DNA from: Sipunculus nudus
Taxonomy: Eukaryota > Annelida > Sipuncula > Golfingiida > Sipunculidae
DNA length: 64,000 bases
Assembly (NCBI GenBank): GCA_026874595.1
Contig: CM049307.1
Coordinates: forward strand, 37,242,862 to 37,306,861
Direction of reading: 5' to 3'
The translations under genes and the position numbers were made by a program. Shown piece after piece: positions 31,476-63,099 of this stretch (position 1 is its first letter; every line of letters begins with the position of its first letter). The notes under the pieces were generated by a model. It saw only the letters and a list, made by a program, of their open reading frames with translations, was not told the DNA's origin and made no database searches.

Positions 31476-32800
31476 CTTACTGTAAATTATGTAGCTAATT
31501 GATCAATCACTGTGCATATGTTGTTACAGAGTATTCATACACTGTGCATGTGATTACTCAGTGATCATTAAGCCTGTTACTTAGTCATCAATCACTCAAT
31601 GATTACTCACTATACAGGTTGAACTCAATGATCACTTAATGAACTCATTCCATACAGTGATCATTTACTATACTTATTGCTCAGTGATTGTTAACTGTAT
31701 ACGTTGATTCTCAGGGATCACTCGCTGTATAAGTTGATACTCAGTGATCACTCACTGTATATGATGTTACTCATTGATCAGTCACTGTGCATATGTTGTT
31801 ACAAAGTATTCATCCACTGTGTATGTCATTACTGAGTGATCATTTAGCATGTTACTTAGTCATCATTCACTTAATGATTACTCACTATACAGTTTGATAC
31901 TCAATGATCACTCAATGCACTCATTCTGTACAGAGTGATAATTTACTATACTTATTTCTCAATGAATACTACTTGTATACTTTGATTCTCACAGATCATC
32001 ACTGTATAACTTGATACTCGATGATGTTACTAGCGATCACCTACCTCACAATTCACCGAGTGATCATTCACTATACATTTTACCTGATGATTTTTTACTT
32101 TATGCATCCGTCACTCACCGTATATTTTAGAACTCGGTGACCATTCACTATGATGTTACTCAGTGATCACTTCCTTCATATGTTACTCAGTTATCATTCA
32201 CTGTACATGCTTTTGCTAAGTGATCAGTTACAGTGTGCTTTGTTACCCAGTTTTTATCCTTTATACATGTTACTCAACAGTCATTCAATGTACATGTTGC
32301 TACTTAGTAATCAGTCATTGAATATGCTACTTACTCATTATTAACTGTAGATATTAGGCATATTCAGTGATCACTCACATAACATGTTACTTAGTGATTA
32401 TTCACTGTGCATATTGTTACTCATTAATCACTCACTGTACATGCTAGAATCATGTACCAATAGCCATATTGGACCATTGCACAGAGACAGAGAACAAGAA
32501 AGGTTGGGGATCCCTGTTAGCTTAGTGGTAGAGCAGATGACCAGCAATCAGAGGGTCATGGGTTTGATTTCCATACAGGGATTCGCCCTTTTTCAGCGTC
32601 TTCATTTTTTTCTATATCACTGGACATGCTAATAAATGATATGCAGTTATCATTTTTATCAGTTATTCAGTGATTGTTCACTATGCATATTACTCAGTGA
32701 TCACTAAATCTACATGTTGTTACTCAATGACCAATAACTGAGCACATTTCTCAGTGATCACTCACTGTACTGTTTCTCAGTGGTCGACATTGTGACAGTT
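31476..32800 (+). repeat. Degenerate minisatellite with a 275-bp higher-order repeat
   Basis: The 30-bp array decays into looser units around TACTCAGTGATCACTCACTGTA. A block of about 245 bp starting at 31500 is repeated with a 275-bp period (the phrase TGTGCATATGTTGTTACA is at 31511 and 31786), so a multi-unit segment was duplicated. A tRNA-like insert interrupts the array at 32511. Confidence 0.8.
32511..32581 (+). ncRNA. tRNA-like sequence (SINE head or tRNA pseudogene)
   Basis: 71 nt that fold as a tRNA. A perfect 7-bp acceptor stem pairs TCCCTGT (32511-32517) with ACAGGGA (32575-32581). The D arm is GCTTAGTGGTAGAGC (polymerase III box A), and the T arm ATGGG-TTTGATT-TCCAT holds a box B-like GGTTTGATTTC. 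The anticodon stem keeps only three pairs and the loop is CCAGCAA, with C where position 33 is normally T. The anticodon would be AGC. The weak anticodon arm argues against a working tRNA. A SINE head or pseudogene is more likely, and TTTTT follows at about 32590. Confidence 0.6.
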
Positions 32801-34550
32801 TATATAGACACAGATTTGTGAATTTTCAAAGCTTTTCAAAGTATTATCTCTAGAGGAATAATGCACAGTCAAATACAGTAAGATCTCTTTAAAGTTGACA
32901 GACTTGAACAAACCTGGTAAACAAGAAACTTGTAGAAAATGAAATTAAAAAAAGAAGAAAACCATCAGAATTTTTAAATGTTTCATGAATTAGAACAACT
33001 TCATTCATTGTAGTCATCAATAATCTGACCCTGCATTAACAAAGTGAAAAAATATAGTTGATTATTTCAACAATGAAAACAAACAAAAAGTTCACAATTC
33101 AGACAGCTGCCACACTTAGCATTTTTTATTTTATGAGGATAGACAACATAGCATGATGGGTTCACAGAAAACTTTGCAAACCCTTCTATATCCTTAAGAA
33201 CTTTTGTTAAATGAATGCTATATGTTTGTCTTAACATGTATAACACATACCAGTATGTACTGTGGTTGCATTTTTGTTTGCATGGGATTTAATTCCTCAA
33301 TATTCAGGAATAGAAATAATTGCGAATATGAAATCCTCAGAAATAAGATATCCAATCAACTAAGATGAACAAGAGGGGAATTCGATGGTTGTGCACAAAG
33401 GGGTTATAACACTTCTGAAAACATGGTTCATTAACCAGCAAACCTTTTATGTTCTTGGTATCAAAGCCAGCAAATGCAAGCATGCATTAATTATTCTAAA
33501 ATCCCCGGTAATCACCGTGGATATATCAGCTGTGACACAGGTCATAGTATAATGACTGTAATAGATATGCGTGGGTACTACTGTATTTATATCATATATC
33601 ATATTCTCGTGCAACCACGATAATGAAACCCTCGCAAAACTTTCAAATTGAAGAAATCAGGAAAATAAGCCTTACAAATATAATGCAAACCACAGTATAT
33701 ATAAATTTTGTCTAATTATAAAATGGCAGATCCAGAGGCTGGGGAGCATATTCTCCTGGTAAGCATCCTTTGTTAGCTTCACTTGGTATATTTATAACAG
33801 AGCATATGCACTGAACTAGATCACATTTTAAATTTTGGTAAAAGTACTCCGATATGAATTTCTTAAGGGTGAGTGGACCATTCAGTATTAGCACTCAGCC
33901 CAACACCCCAGTATTTATTGTTGTGCAGGATCTGCCATTTATACACCTGTATACAACAGTATGGCTATATATGTACACACACACACACACACATATTAAT
34001 GTTGCAGTAAGGTGACTTAGTCCAGGGCTGTGTGTGTTACTCTGGTAACAATTATGACATCACAACAATATCGAGACCTTTCAGCTGACACCGAGTTGTT
34101 CCAATCATTATATTTTATTTTGTATGCCATCCACCACTGATTTTCTTGCTAACTGTACACAGTGCATTCTAAATGAATAATGAAGAACAATAACAATGTT
34201 TTTTTCAGCTTTTAGTTTTGATATATTTTTATGTTTAGTTTGTTATTACTTCTATAAAGTTAATTCCATTAGAATGACATTTTGTCTATTAATCTAAATA
34301 TTGGCTTTATTACCCAGCCATTGGTAAGCCAGCAACAACATTACGAAGCAAGCCTATATAATGGTCCTTATATTAACTGCTTCTGAGCTGGGTGGCAATT
34401 CATATTTTGTTCTTCCAGTCAGCAGATTTTCTGGCCAACTGCTGTCTCCCAGGTCTGGTGGTAACACTTGTATTAAGTCCTGCTGCTAGGCTTTAATCAT
34501 GAATAATGTTACTGCAACATCACAGATTATAAATCTGGGATAAACTGTAG

Positions 34551-34643
<93 letters not shown>

Positions 34644-35455
34644 CTTCTATACATAAGTGGCACATCCCCTATCACAGAACACCAAAGGGATGCAATTAGG
34701 GTGTTCCCATAATGGACAGGTATCTGTAGGTAACCAACTCTATATATATAATAAGGGTTATAGCCAGACAATTGAGTCCTGCTTAATTTGCTTACATTTA
34801 CGGATAAATTATGAAAATGTCAGGTATTTACACTATGGGCACACACTCAGTTTCAGAATATGTAATATTTATCTTTGCATTGTTCTATGTGCTGTAACTA
34901 TTTTTCTTATGATTATTTTGGCTCTAGATTGATTCATTTTTGTTACAAATGAGTTGCAAATTAAAAGCAGTTTGGGTAATAAATAACCAAAGTTTCATTG
35001 CTAGTAGCTGGTTCTTTGAGGATCTTTAAGATTTTTTGTGCCATTTGGTGGGTTGCAAATGTTAGAGCTCTTTGTGCCGGCTGGTAGAAGCCTGTCCTGG
35101 TTACCCCTGTCTGGCGCTGACTGGGTTGGCTATAACCCTGTTTATATGTTCATAGGACCATATATATATCTATATATATATTTCAATACACATGTATAAC
35201 AGTTAATACTATATATGTAAATTATGTAAAAGTATATAAAAAAGCACAGTATGCTGTATATATATTTAAGTTTTGCATGACACACAGTAAGTGTATGATC
35301 TATACAATTTATAGACCTTTTCAACATAGCTTGGACATGTATGAATCCATCACCCCCTACATCACGCCGGTCACCTGGGTCCAACATGAGGCAAGCAAAA
35401 CGTGCTGTGCCCTACTGATGCAGCACTGAGAAACCAACTTCTAACACCCACAGAA
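32800..35455. other. Intergenic region downstream of both genes
   Basis: AT-rich, with (CA)n at about 33976-33993 and a very long (TA)n array at 34553-34638. No exon is supported. The 3' UTR of the CARD gene (- strand) should lie in the right-hand part; I could not settle on a polyA site. Confidence 0.35.
34553..34638. repeat. (TA)n microsatellite
   Basis: About 43 TA units, uninterrupted. Confidence 0.95.
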
Positions 35456-53486
<18,031 letters not shown>

Positions 53487-53563
53487 GATTAGACAACTGC
53501 ACTGCTACTTCATTTACAGGTAAATATGTCTAAATAAGAATGAAAATAATCATATGTTACATG

Positions 53564-53567
<4 letters not shown>

Positions 53568-53625
<58 letters not shown>
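53568..53625. repeat. (TA)n microsatellite
   Basis: About 29 TA units just upstream (on the - strand) of CARD-gene exon 2. Confidence 0.95.
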
Positions 53626-53630
<5 letters not shown>

Positions 53631-54534
53631 TATATATTATACAGAAGTATGATATATATATATATATAATCTCAGGGCTTTCAATAGGAAGAAAAGTTGA
53701 AGAGTCCTGGATGATCAGACCAAAGTGTTGGAGAGTCCCCTCTGAGTTTGGAGCGCCCCAAGAGGATATGATCTGTGTCAAATCTTGAATGGTTTATATA
53801 ACTGATTCATTTTGTTTTGTTTTTAATGTCATTCTTATCATTATATGATTATTTTATTCCAGTGAAATGTAAGGCTCAGTTATCAGTGCAGTGTTAGATA
53901 ACTGACTAACTTGTTTGAGGCAGTAGCAAAGGGCAGGGACTGTAACCACTGGCACAATGTATGGTTAACACACTTATGACACTCTGATGCTAAAATACCT
54001 ACTGCCAAGTATATTTTGATGATCAGTATGGCAAAAAAAAGTATGGTTCTCAGGTTCTCTTTTTTCCCCCAAAAAGGCCGTGCAATTTGTTTTACCTTTT
54101 TTTGTATGTTTCCATAAAAATGTCATATGATCAGGGAATGCATGATACATATCAAAGGAAATCTTATCAAAATTTTACTATTTTATCTTCTTGAAAGATG
54201 AATATCAAATAAATTTAGATGCAGCGGTTAAAATTGATAATGAAAATGACTGAGAACCATACCTTTTTATTTTGGCCTTACATTTCAAAAGGGAAAATGT
54301 ATCACACAAACTGCTATTACAAATATTTCATTTAACAGGCCAAAAAAATGTATCTTTTGTTTCTGCTGTTATATGCTTTTTCACATCTTGACAGAGGCAC
54401 CCATTGTAACTACCTGTATATGATATAATACCTGATACTTTATGTACACTATTAACATTTACTGTAACAGTAAGCAACTGATTTTTTTCTATAAAATTAC
54501 TATAGATGTAAAACTTCTGTTAACTAGGGACCCA

Positions 54535-55060
54535 TGGGTCTCGACGCTCAGCTGCATTTGTCTAGAAGGATATATGTTTACGAGGTTTTCAAAAATATTG
54601 GTCCCGTGATCAGTTTGAAGCCAACCTGTCTACCCAAACTGGAGTTATCATCCAAAAACTAATTTGTGAATGGATGGGCTCTGTGACCTTAACCTTTGAC
54701 CTTATGACCCCAAAATCAAAAGAAAACTTCCCCTATTGGCAGGTGTACCACATGTTGATAATGGAAGGATTGAGATGAAAAGTTTGGTTTAAAATGCATC
54801 CACAATCTTTCTCAAGTAGTGGGTCCTGTGACCTTGACCTTTCATCGCATGACCCCAGGATCAACAGTTCTTACTTTAGTGGTGGGCCATATATAAGCCA
54901 AGTTTGAAACCAATATTTCAAACTAAACTGGTGTTATCATCTGGAAACTAATATGTGGATTGATGGCCCCCATGACCTTGACCTTGTGACCCCAGAATCC
55001 ATCAGTTACTTCCACTATTGGCAAGTGAGCAACATCTGGAAGATAGAATGTTTGGGACAG
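54535..55060 (+). repeat. Diverged repeats with GTGACCTTGACCTTTGACC
   Basis: Three diverged units of about 150-190 bp, each with 'aaactggtgttatcatc..aaactaat.tgtg', 'gatgg', TGTGACCTTGACCTT, then 'gaccccag.atca', 'cttc..ctattggcaggtg'. They carry several TGACCTTGA and TGACCTT nuclear-receptor-like half-sites. They lie in intron 1 of the CARD gene. Confidence 0.7.
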
Positions 55061-56218
55061 AAAGTTAATTACTTGAACATTTATGAAGCCACTGCTGCTT
55101 GTTAAAACAATTTTTCATTAAAGTTTCTGAAGTATTTATCATGGGTGTAGTTCAGAAATGGAGTTTTCAACAGAGTAGAGTGGGCTTTCAGAAGGGGTGC
55201 AGCTCATTTGATCAGAACACTTGCAACCACCCATTAGTCTAAGTGCAACACAAGTGAATAAATATTATGGAGATTGATAAAAAACAAACTAATGATAACC
55301 TTTTCAGACCTTGTAAAGATGGAGAAAATGCAAAATTTATACTAAATAATACGTTATTGGGAATAAATCCTGCTTTACTGCAGAAGAATGTTACTGATTA
55401 TTTATGGAGAAATTGACTCTTGAGAAAGTGAAAATAATAGAACACTTTTGGGAAAATCCAATGTCAGTATCAGCTGACCTCAGTTTGCTCAGTCTGATAT
55501 CAGCTAGGAACAACCAAACACACCTATTACAATTTACGATAAGGCCTATTGTCAGTGTTACATGGTCTTTTTATTTACAGCAGTGGTCTTCCAACGAGTC
55601 ATCACTGTATTCCAAAAATAGTAACATAGTTGAGTAAGGGCCCATATTCCCCCCCCCCCCCCATGTACTTTGCTTAGTATGGTTTAACTTGTTTTGCTTT
55701 TGTGTACACAACCTGCTGAAGTTCCATTTTGCTGTAGTCCTGTATTGTTGAAATTGAAAATCAGACAACATATGTACAATACTGGACAGTTTTTTAAACT
55801 TATAAAAAATAAAAGCCTTCAGTCCGAACTGGTGTAACTGGTAATGGTAAATTGAATGTTGACATTAACAGAATGGTTACTCAGTACACAAAACACAGTT
55901 TAAAACACACAAGTTGTTTTTCAAGTATATGCTGTGCACAAGTTTAAAATACGAAAAATCTCGAAGGTATACTTCTGTTCTGTCTTAACTTTACTATTGT
56001 TGCCCTACTTTCAATACTTAGCAAGGAGAGGGTAAAAGGTCATGGGACACGCGCAAGTTGTCAACTCAACAGACTCAACCGTTGAACAGTTGAACGGGGT
56101 CCATGACTGTGTTACGAGACCACGTTAACATTAACAGTCCAGTTTCACATTCAGTTGTGTAAATATTTTTTCGCTCTTATTTAGTGTTATTCAAACTTAT
56201 TGAAAAGCTAAAACTCAC

Positions 56219-56400
56219 CTATTTATAATTTTTCACATAAGCATTCTCTCGCTCAGCTGACCGAAAGCTGTACTTTCCAGTTCCAGAGTCGCCCAGATAG
56301 ATGACTGAAAATTTTGGAAAATCCCTATCGTCACGGAAATCCCCAGCACCAGCCATAGACCGGTACCAGTTCCACTTTCCTTAGTCTCTCGGACAGACAC
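56219..56400 (-). promoter_or_regulatory. Untranslated first exon of the CARD gene with a uORF
   Basis: The - strand donor AATAG|GTGAGT at 56219 ends a GC-richer stretch that would be the first exon. It contains a 45-codon upstream ORF from ATG at 56356, whose TAG stop is the last codon of the exon. Exon 2 (53529-53480) has a further ATGAAGTAG mini-ORF before the main start. These could dampen translation of the adaptor. The transcription start, somewhere above 56360, is not resolved. Confidence 0.5.
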
Positions 56401-56499
56401 TAGTCTCTTACACAGACACACGGTGGCGCTCGGAGCCTGTGGAAGAGGCTAGGACAGACACTCGATGGCGCTCCATCTACCCTTGATGGGCCACGAAAA

Positions 56500-58900
56500 A
56501 AGGCCAGCCTCACCCAGATGGCATAGGTAAGGTTTGGTCCCTTAAATAATAAAAATAAATGTTCATCAACAAGCTTGCAAAAGATTTAGTATTACAACTC
56601 TGCGTGTTATCTCGAGTAAACATAAGAATTACAATTAAATAACACAAATTCCTGAAAGAAAGATCGCCAAAATATCGAGCTGTGATACTTAATCTTTTTT
56701 TAAATAAAGTAGTTTATGTCTTATTTGCATGCCTGTTTTATAAAAAAATATGTTTCTGAGAAAAGTGCATATTTAAATTAAGAAAAAAAAATGAAAAAAT
56801 CAAATGACAAATAAAACCAAACCTGATCATGTGTAAAAAGAAAACCTTCAGCTTTGCTAACAAATTGCAAGCTTGTTAATAATTAATCACATGCATCTGA
56901 AATGTAAATACATATGCAGTAATTAACACTTACAGTACAAAAAATGTTTAAAAATACATGAAAAAGTAAATTACATATTTGTTTTTTTTTCTTTACAAAA
57001 ACTGAATAATTTCTAAGCAAATGTGCCAAACAGAACAACCTGATGAAGTGCACTATGTTGTATACATCAGCGTCCCTCTATGCATAATATGTATGAAGTA
57101 CTAAAAATATGTTTATTGGGAGATTGGAGTTTAATATTTTACAACGAATGAAGTTTTCTCTGCTTATTCAGGCTTTTTTATTCAAGAATTCTACTGTTGA
57201 ATAGTCGCTCAAACACCTTTAAACATTTTAAGTTTATTATGTTATGGCAATAGTGCACTGCAAAAGCAACACAGATTTTGTTATATTCCTAACATTAAAA
57301 TATTAAAAGCTAAATATTATAATTAAAACTGCTTTCTGAACAGTAAATTCATACCAAATTATTGACTTGACTACAAAAGCAATACTAAAACCCTAAATAG
57401 TGCATGCTTGTGTACTAGTATGATATTCTAACATTTTTTTTCTTAATATTTGTTTTGTTAAAATAAAAATGCACAAAAAATAAAAACATGCTTTATTTAG
57501 AGGCAAATTTAAAGGATAGTTATTTTTCAGTTATTTCCTCTTTATATATATATATATGTCTTTTGATGATATTTTTAAGTTTTTATTCTATTTTTTTAAT
57601 GTTTTAGACTTTAAAGTGAAATAAAAAAATTGCCCATAAGTGTCCTATTACAAGGGTTTGGGTCCATAGGGGTCTGTTTTAGGTCCGTTGGTGTCTGTTT
57701 AGGTCCGTTGGGGTCCATTGGGGTAATTAGTCAGACCCGATTTGCAGTGTTTGTTTGTGATACCATAACCATTTCTTTGCATAAAATGTTAATGTTGACT
57801 CGCACCATATTTACCTGTACAGTACCTATTTTAGTCCGTGTAGAGCTCCATCAATTTCTGACGTCCTGGCTGCCTCGCCCTAACCATGCAGACCTATATT
57901 AGGCTATAACTTAGGCCTATTATGGATTTCAAGACAAATGCAGGAGACCAATATTGGAAGCTCAGGCGCGGATCCAGCCCCCCCCCCCCAATCTCAACCA
58001 AAGACCTTTTTTTTAGACAAATCTTATGCATGACAGGGGATTTGGGGAGTCGAAAACCCTATGCTCTTAACCAACGACCTTTGTTTAGACATTTTTTTTG
58101 CATGACACCCGTTGACCCCTTTCTGCAAAAAAAAAAAAAATCCTCGATCCGCTGAATGCAATACAGACTTTAATATAGCCCAGAACTGGACTGTTATATT
58201 ATTTGTAATCTGACATTTATTGTTGTGAACGTAGATATCAGAATATAAACTTGTCTCGTGCCAAGACGCCTTATAACGACTCGCTCTGCTCCTCCCCATC
58301 ATCTTATCACAGTTGTGGATTCCACATCAAAATATAAACTAGCCCAACTGTAATGGTAACTGTTACAGCCCATCTCCAGTTCCGGTTTCGCCGAAACCGT
58401 CCACATGATTATTATACTGGCTTGATGGCGGCGATTGGCCAAAGACTTTTTAAGTAGTGCAATTTATTAATTATTTCATTAATTGATACTGCTGATACCT
58501 GTTAGAGTTAATTAAGCAATGATTAAGGTGTAAACATTCTTTTGGAAATGTTTTGAATTCGATGTTCCTTTCTTTATACCTGTAGAGCTAAAGATGAGAC
58601 GCACGTATCCTGTATGTCCATGTTGTTTGGCACGTGGAATAGTTAATTTCTTTAAAATGCTACATTACCACAACACTCCTTGAATTACCATTTCAAGAAA
58701 AGTTTTGTACATTGGGGACGGAACAGCTTTACAATTTATAAAATACAGTTTCAAACAATAACAATTATTGCAATAAACTTTCTGGAGGGGCGGGGGGGGG
58801 GGGGGGGGGAGTTGAGTTGCCATGAGAATGACTGTACACTTGTTACAGCAGCTGTTTGTTACTAAGTCTACTCATACAGTCAGCTGAGCTAAAACAGGTT
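56500..58900. other. Intergenic AT-rich region upstream of the CARD gene
   Basis: No supported exon. It contains GGTCC(G/A)TTGGGGT short repeats (57655-57725), C runs (57979-57988), poly-A (about 58126-58141) and a poly-G tract (58790-58809). A GC-richer patch near 58385-58445 holds a CGGTTTCG/CGAAACCG hairpin, GATGGCGGC and ATTGGCCA (an inverted CCAAT), which could be a promoter, but no gene is visible beside it. Confidence 0.3.
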
Positions 58901-58984
58901 CGATAAATGGGATTGTATGCATGATGGATCAGCTCTTTTCCACTATGCTGAGATATGTAGAGATATGTCTTTTTCTGTTGTCCT

Positions 58985-59016
58985 TCCAACCGGCTGGCCG
59001 GCTGGCCGGCTGGCCG
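58985..59016. repeat. GGCTGGCC short tandem repeat
   Basis: About four 8-bp units of CGGCTGGC, GC-rich in an AT-rich setting. Confidence 0.8.
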
Positions 59017-60029
59017 TTCGTTGCTTGGGTTGTTATCGTTATAGCTATACAACAGGACCTAGAAAGTCTTGCTTGAGATCACGTCAAGACCCATTGAAAG
59101 ATTCAATGACACACGATATTCACTGTGACTTACATTACTCGAGAGAAAATCGTTTGAGCACAGTGAACGTGGAAGTATTCTGATTGCCTGTGACCATTGA
59201 ACAAAGATTTTAAATGGGAACACAATTTAAATAATAATGAACCTCAAAGCAACAGAAATCCCAAACAACATGCAAAATTTGAACATTATGAATCAAAACA
59301 AGCACTTTGTGAAAATACCATATTTGATAATTTCACTGTAATCAGTCATATGTAAGAATTCATATAATACATCTAATTTTGTAATAACAGATGGATTAAT
59401 ACCTAAAAGATGAATTTTTGAAAAACTTACTATTCTTGTTTATTACCATTAGCTGTTTGTGAGACATTTCTAGACTGACGCATGGCGTTTATGTTCCTAA
59501 GACAATGAACTTTTTTACAACTCCAGAGACAGTCATTCATGATAGGAGAAAAATATGAAGACGATTTTCATAATAATTAATGACATTTCATTACCATTAA
59601 TTATGGTTCCGCTGCATGTCTAATGAAAAATAATGGTGTTCAGGTAATTTATCATCTAAAAATTTAAAAAGATACATAAACTTTTTTGCAATTTAATGAT
59701 GAAAACTTAGATACCTTACATATTAAACAATACCTTGATCTTTAGAAAAAAATAACAATACATGTTCTACGTAATCCGATATCTTGAGCTTCAATATATG
59801 TTGTCTTTTTACTTCAAGGAAATCATACCGCAGATAATGACCTATCAGTTCAGTGCATTAGCCTTTAATGACCACGGCCTTGCATTATGTTATGCACTAA
59901 GAAAAGTACTAATGTTAACAGCATATACCTCTTAAGAGCGTCGCATTGTCTATGGGTAAAAAAAGAAGAAATGATAAAAGCAATGACTATGACATTGTTT
60001 GTAGACTTTGAAACTGCAGGTAAAAAGAG

Positions 60030-60560
60030 CAACATGGTTTTATAGATTGATGTGGTTATAAGCTTTGAAATAATGCGTATTTTCCAGTTTTCTTTAAGAT
60101 AATCCAACAGAATGACAACTGACTCTAAAAAAAGCAATATTAAAACCCATGACCTTGACATCATTTTTTAAATCGTGGATCTGAAATGAAAAAAAATGAC
60201 AACGTGGTTCTTTATAATGATATGGTTATAAGCTTAACAAGTATTCATACTGCTAGCTTTCGACATGACCTAGACCTTTCTTGTTTACCTTATATTTGCA
60301 GGCAAAAGCTTATAACATGCATGGGTGTTAAGATTGATATGGTTTGTTAATCTTTAAAATAATGCATGTTTCATGTTTTTTCCCCATGAAGATGCCACAA
60401 AATGATGAATGACCCTGGAAGAAATGCGACATGGATTATTAGATTGATGAGGTCATAAGCTCTAAAATGATGTATGTTGTCAGATTTCTTCATGAAATTC
60501 CCACGGAATGACAACTGAGCCTGGACTAATATGTTATGCCAGGAGTAAAGGTTACCTCCC
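60030..60560 (+). repeat. ~135-bp diverged tandem repeat
   Basis: Three to four diverged units with 'ttagattgatgtggttataagc', 'tttgaaataatgcgtattttc', 'ttctttatgaaattcccac' and 'gaatgacaactgaccctgg'. Copies begin near 60040, 60205, 60330 and 60440. No coding role. Confidence 0.65.
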
Positions 60561-60599
60561 GGCTCAGGTCATCTGATTGAAACTGTTAAAATTATATTT

Positions 60600-63099
60600 C
60601 TGTCACGCTTACCTGATATATACCAGAGGAAATAGAGTGGATTCCTGCATGTAATTGCTATAAGATAACAGTTTTCATATTAATAATGGACACACTGTCT
60701 ACTGCAGGCATTTTATGATTACAGATAATTGAGGATAATGATAAAGAAAACGTAAAGAAAAAGTTTAAAAAGGCATGTATTGAATTTCAACATTAATTTG
60801 ATGTACCCGATGCAATTACTATTTTACACAAATAAAGATAAAAGACCAATGCATGTACAGTTCACGAAATCTTAATTTTCGAGCACTTAATCTGAGCTTC
60901 CCTTGGACTTCACGTGTGTATTTGTAGGGCTATTTTTACTATAAGAATATCCTAATTTTTACATTAATTGGTAAACACTGCTTCATTTTGGAACCTGACC
61001 TTTCTCCGTAGCATATATATATCGTTTATGTTGTACAAAATATATCCCATCCACTTTCAAGTAACAGAGAACTTTAAATAATCGAAAGCAGTTTTTTTAT
61101 TTATCAATTTGGTACCACCCGTACATGCTTCTATTGATACCTATTATAATAATAAAAATATGCTTTTTAAATTAAGGTAGCCGCTAGGTTCAATTAAGCA
61201 TTGAACATGTTGTTAAAATAAGTCAAATTCTCTATATAGCTTCTTTATTGACACCTATATATACCATAATTATTAGTAAAAGCCCCTGTTCCACTTACCT
61301 TGTCAACATGGTTAATCTTATGACCCTTAGGCACGCCAGAATGCTTGGTAATTTATTTTGAATTCTGCCCAGATATTATGTTTATTTATTGCATTATACA
61401 TTTGATAGCTCCTAAGGTCAAAGTAACATCTGTTATGTGAGTTTGGACAATTGTAAAATGAACAATTTTAAAATGGACAGAGTGGATTTCAGCATTATAT
61501 TTTCACACTTAAATCGTTGGCAGTTGCATATTCCCAATTTACTTTATTTTTTAGATTAACATGAGCTCTAAGCAGACTTTTTCACAATTAGTGAGATATT
61601 CTGTTGTCTACCGTCTTGTATAGTAGTATATGGAGACGACACATGTAATACACACGAAAGGGCGTATTTATTACCAGACGCACTATTATTATATAAACAA
61701 CAGGTTTACCATTAGGATCGAAAGCACATCTACATAGGAAAGACATATATATGTGAGATATATGAGATTAACATTTGTATATTTGTAGTAATGGACGATT
61801 CGATATCTTGGAGTGATTTCTAAAGCGGAAAGATTAACTTCATTTCTCAGAAGTGCACACATGATGGCAAGAAGAAAAGGTTATTTTTACGGCCTTAGAC
61901 ATAGCTGGCTTCGATATGATGGTTTAATCTGGAGGATTTCACGCACACGTGTGTAGATTTCTTTCATAAGTTGTTAATTTCACAGGACTTAGTGCACAAG
62001 GTTTCGAATATCTCAAGGTAGAAAGATCTATCAATCAAAGATATAGGCGATCGCTTTATTATGTTCTGTGTGTACTGTGCACCTGTTCAGAAGAATATGT
62101 CTTATGGAGCGGCAGACGATCAGTGATTTCATTTAATTATCGATATATCAGGTTCGTGACCTGTCCAGAGTGATCTGCAAACGCTTACCAACGTATGTTT
62201 GACTTATACATCCCAACCTCTGGGCCATGTAGTACCTGTAGGTATAAAATTGCGAGCAGAATGTTTTGCGTCTGATTCATGCGGGACTAGACATTTTCTT
62301 TCTCTAGAGCTGCCTCTGTGGTAGGCCATAACAAATGTTGGTCAGCTCCGTCCTTATGTCTGCTTTGCCTCAAAATGCGATTTCTCAAACGTCGTTTCTC
62401 GGTTCCACTTATAATTAAAATTGCAGGTTCATGATATGGGTGTTCTCGACTAGTCAGGGTTTTGTCACGTTGATCGATTGTCATTTTTTCCATTTTTTAT
62501 GTGACTTCAACATTTCATATGTAACGGTATTTATTAAGACACGTGACTCAGACACGTGTAAGTAACATTGCAGGTGTATCATATTGGTTTCCTTACCTGA
62601 TTAGCTGTACGCTTGGATTTCACAATGTATTTCGAATGCTTGATAATGCCTATAAAAAATGACTCGTAAACAATTGCACTTATGATTTCGTGTAATTAAA
62701 TGTATCTTGTGGACCTATTTTTCCGATTAGGTTTTTATTATGATTTAATTATATTCAAGTGTGCAAATAATTTTTTCGATTTTGATTTTAACAATTTATA
62801 TACGAGGCGACATCTCGAAATTACTACTCACATCCTCTCTAAATTAGCATTGAGTATTTTCTTTGTTTATGTCGTGGTCATGCTTTGCTTTGTTTCAGAT
62901 TTCTTTTAAAAATATTTCATTTGTTTTCTTATATTTCATGAGCGACATGATGGCTAAAAAACATAACTTAGTCCTACTCCTGTTTGAGAAAGCATTATCT
63001 TATGGACTGTTTAAGTGTAAGAGCAATCTCGGTTGATTTCATGTTTCTTTGCGACTTCTATATGATGTAATTTTGCCAAATTTCTAATGATATTTTCAG
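60600..63099. other. Non-coding sequence upstream of the right-edge exon
   Basis: AT-rich, with no exon I can defend. If 63100-63277 is an internal exon, part of this region is an intron of that gene, and earlier exons may be hidden here. Confidence 0.3.

Noticed and set aside
57041-57076. Second CTGATGA as a further hammerhead
   Set aside because: No GAAA, stem II or matching stem I follows at the required spacing.
62287-62493. - strand 68-codon ORF (EKMTIDQRDKTL...) as an exon
   Set aside because: Composition is plausible, but no splice context, neighbour or family supports it.
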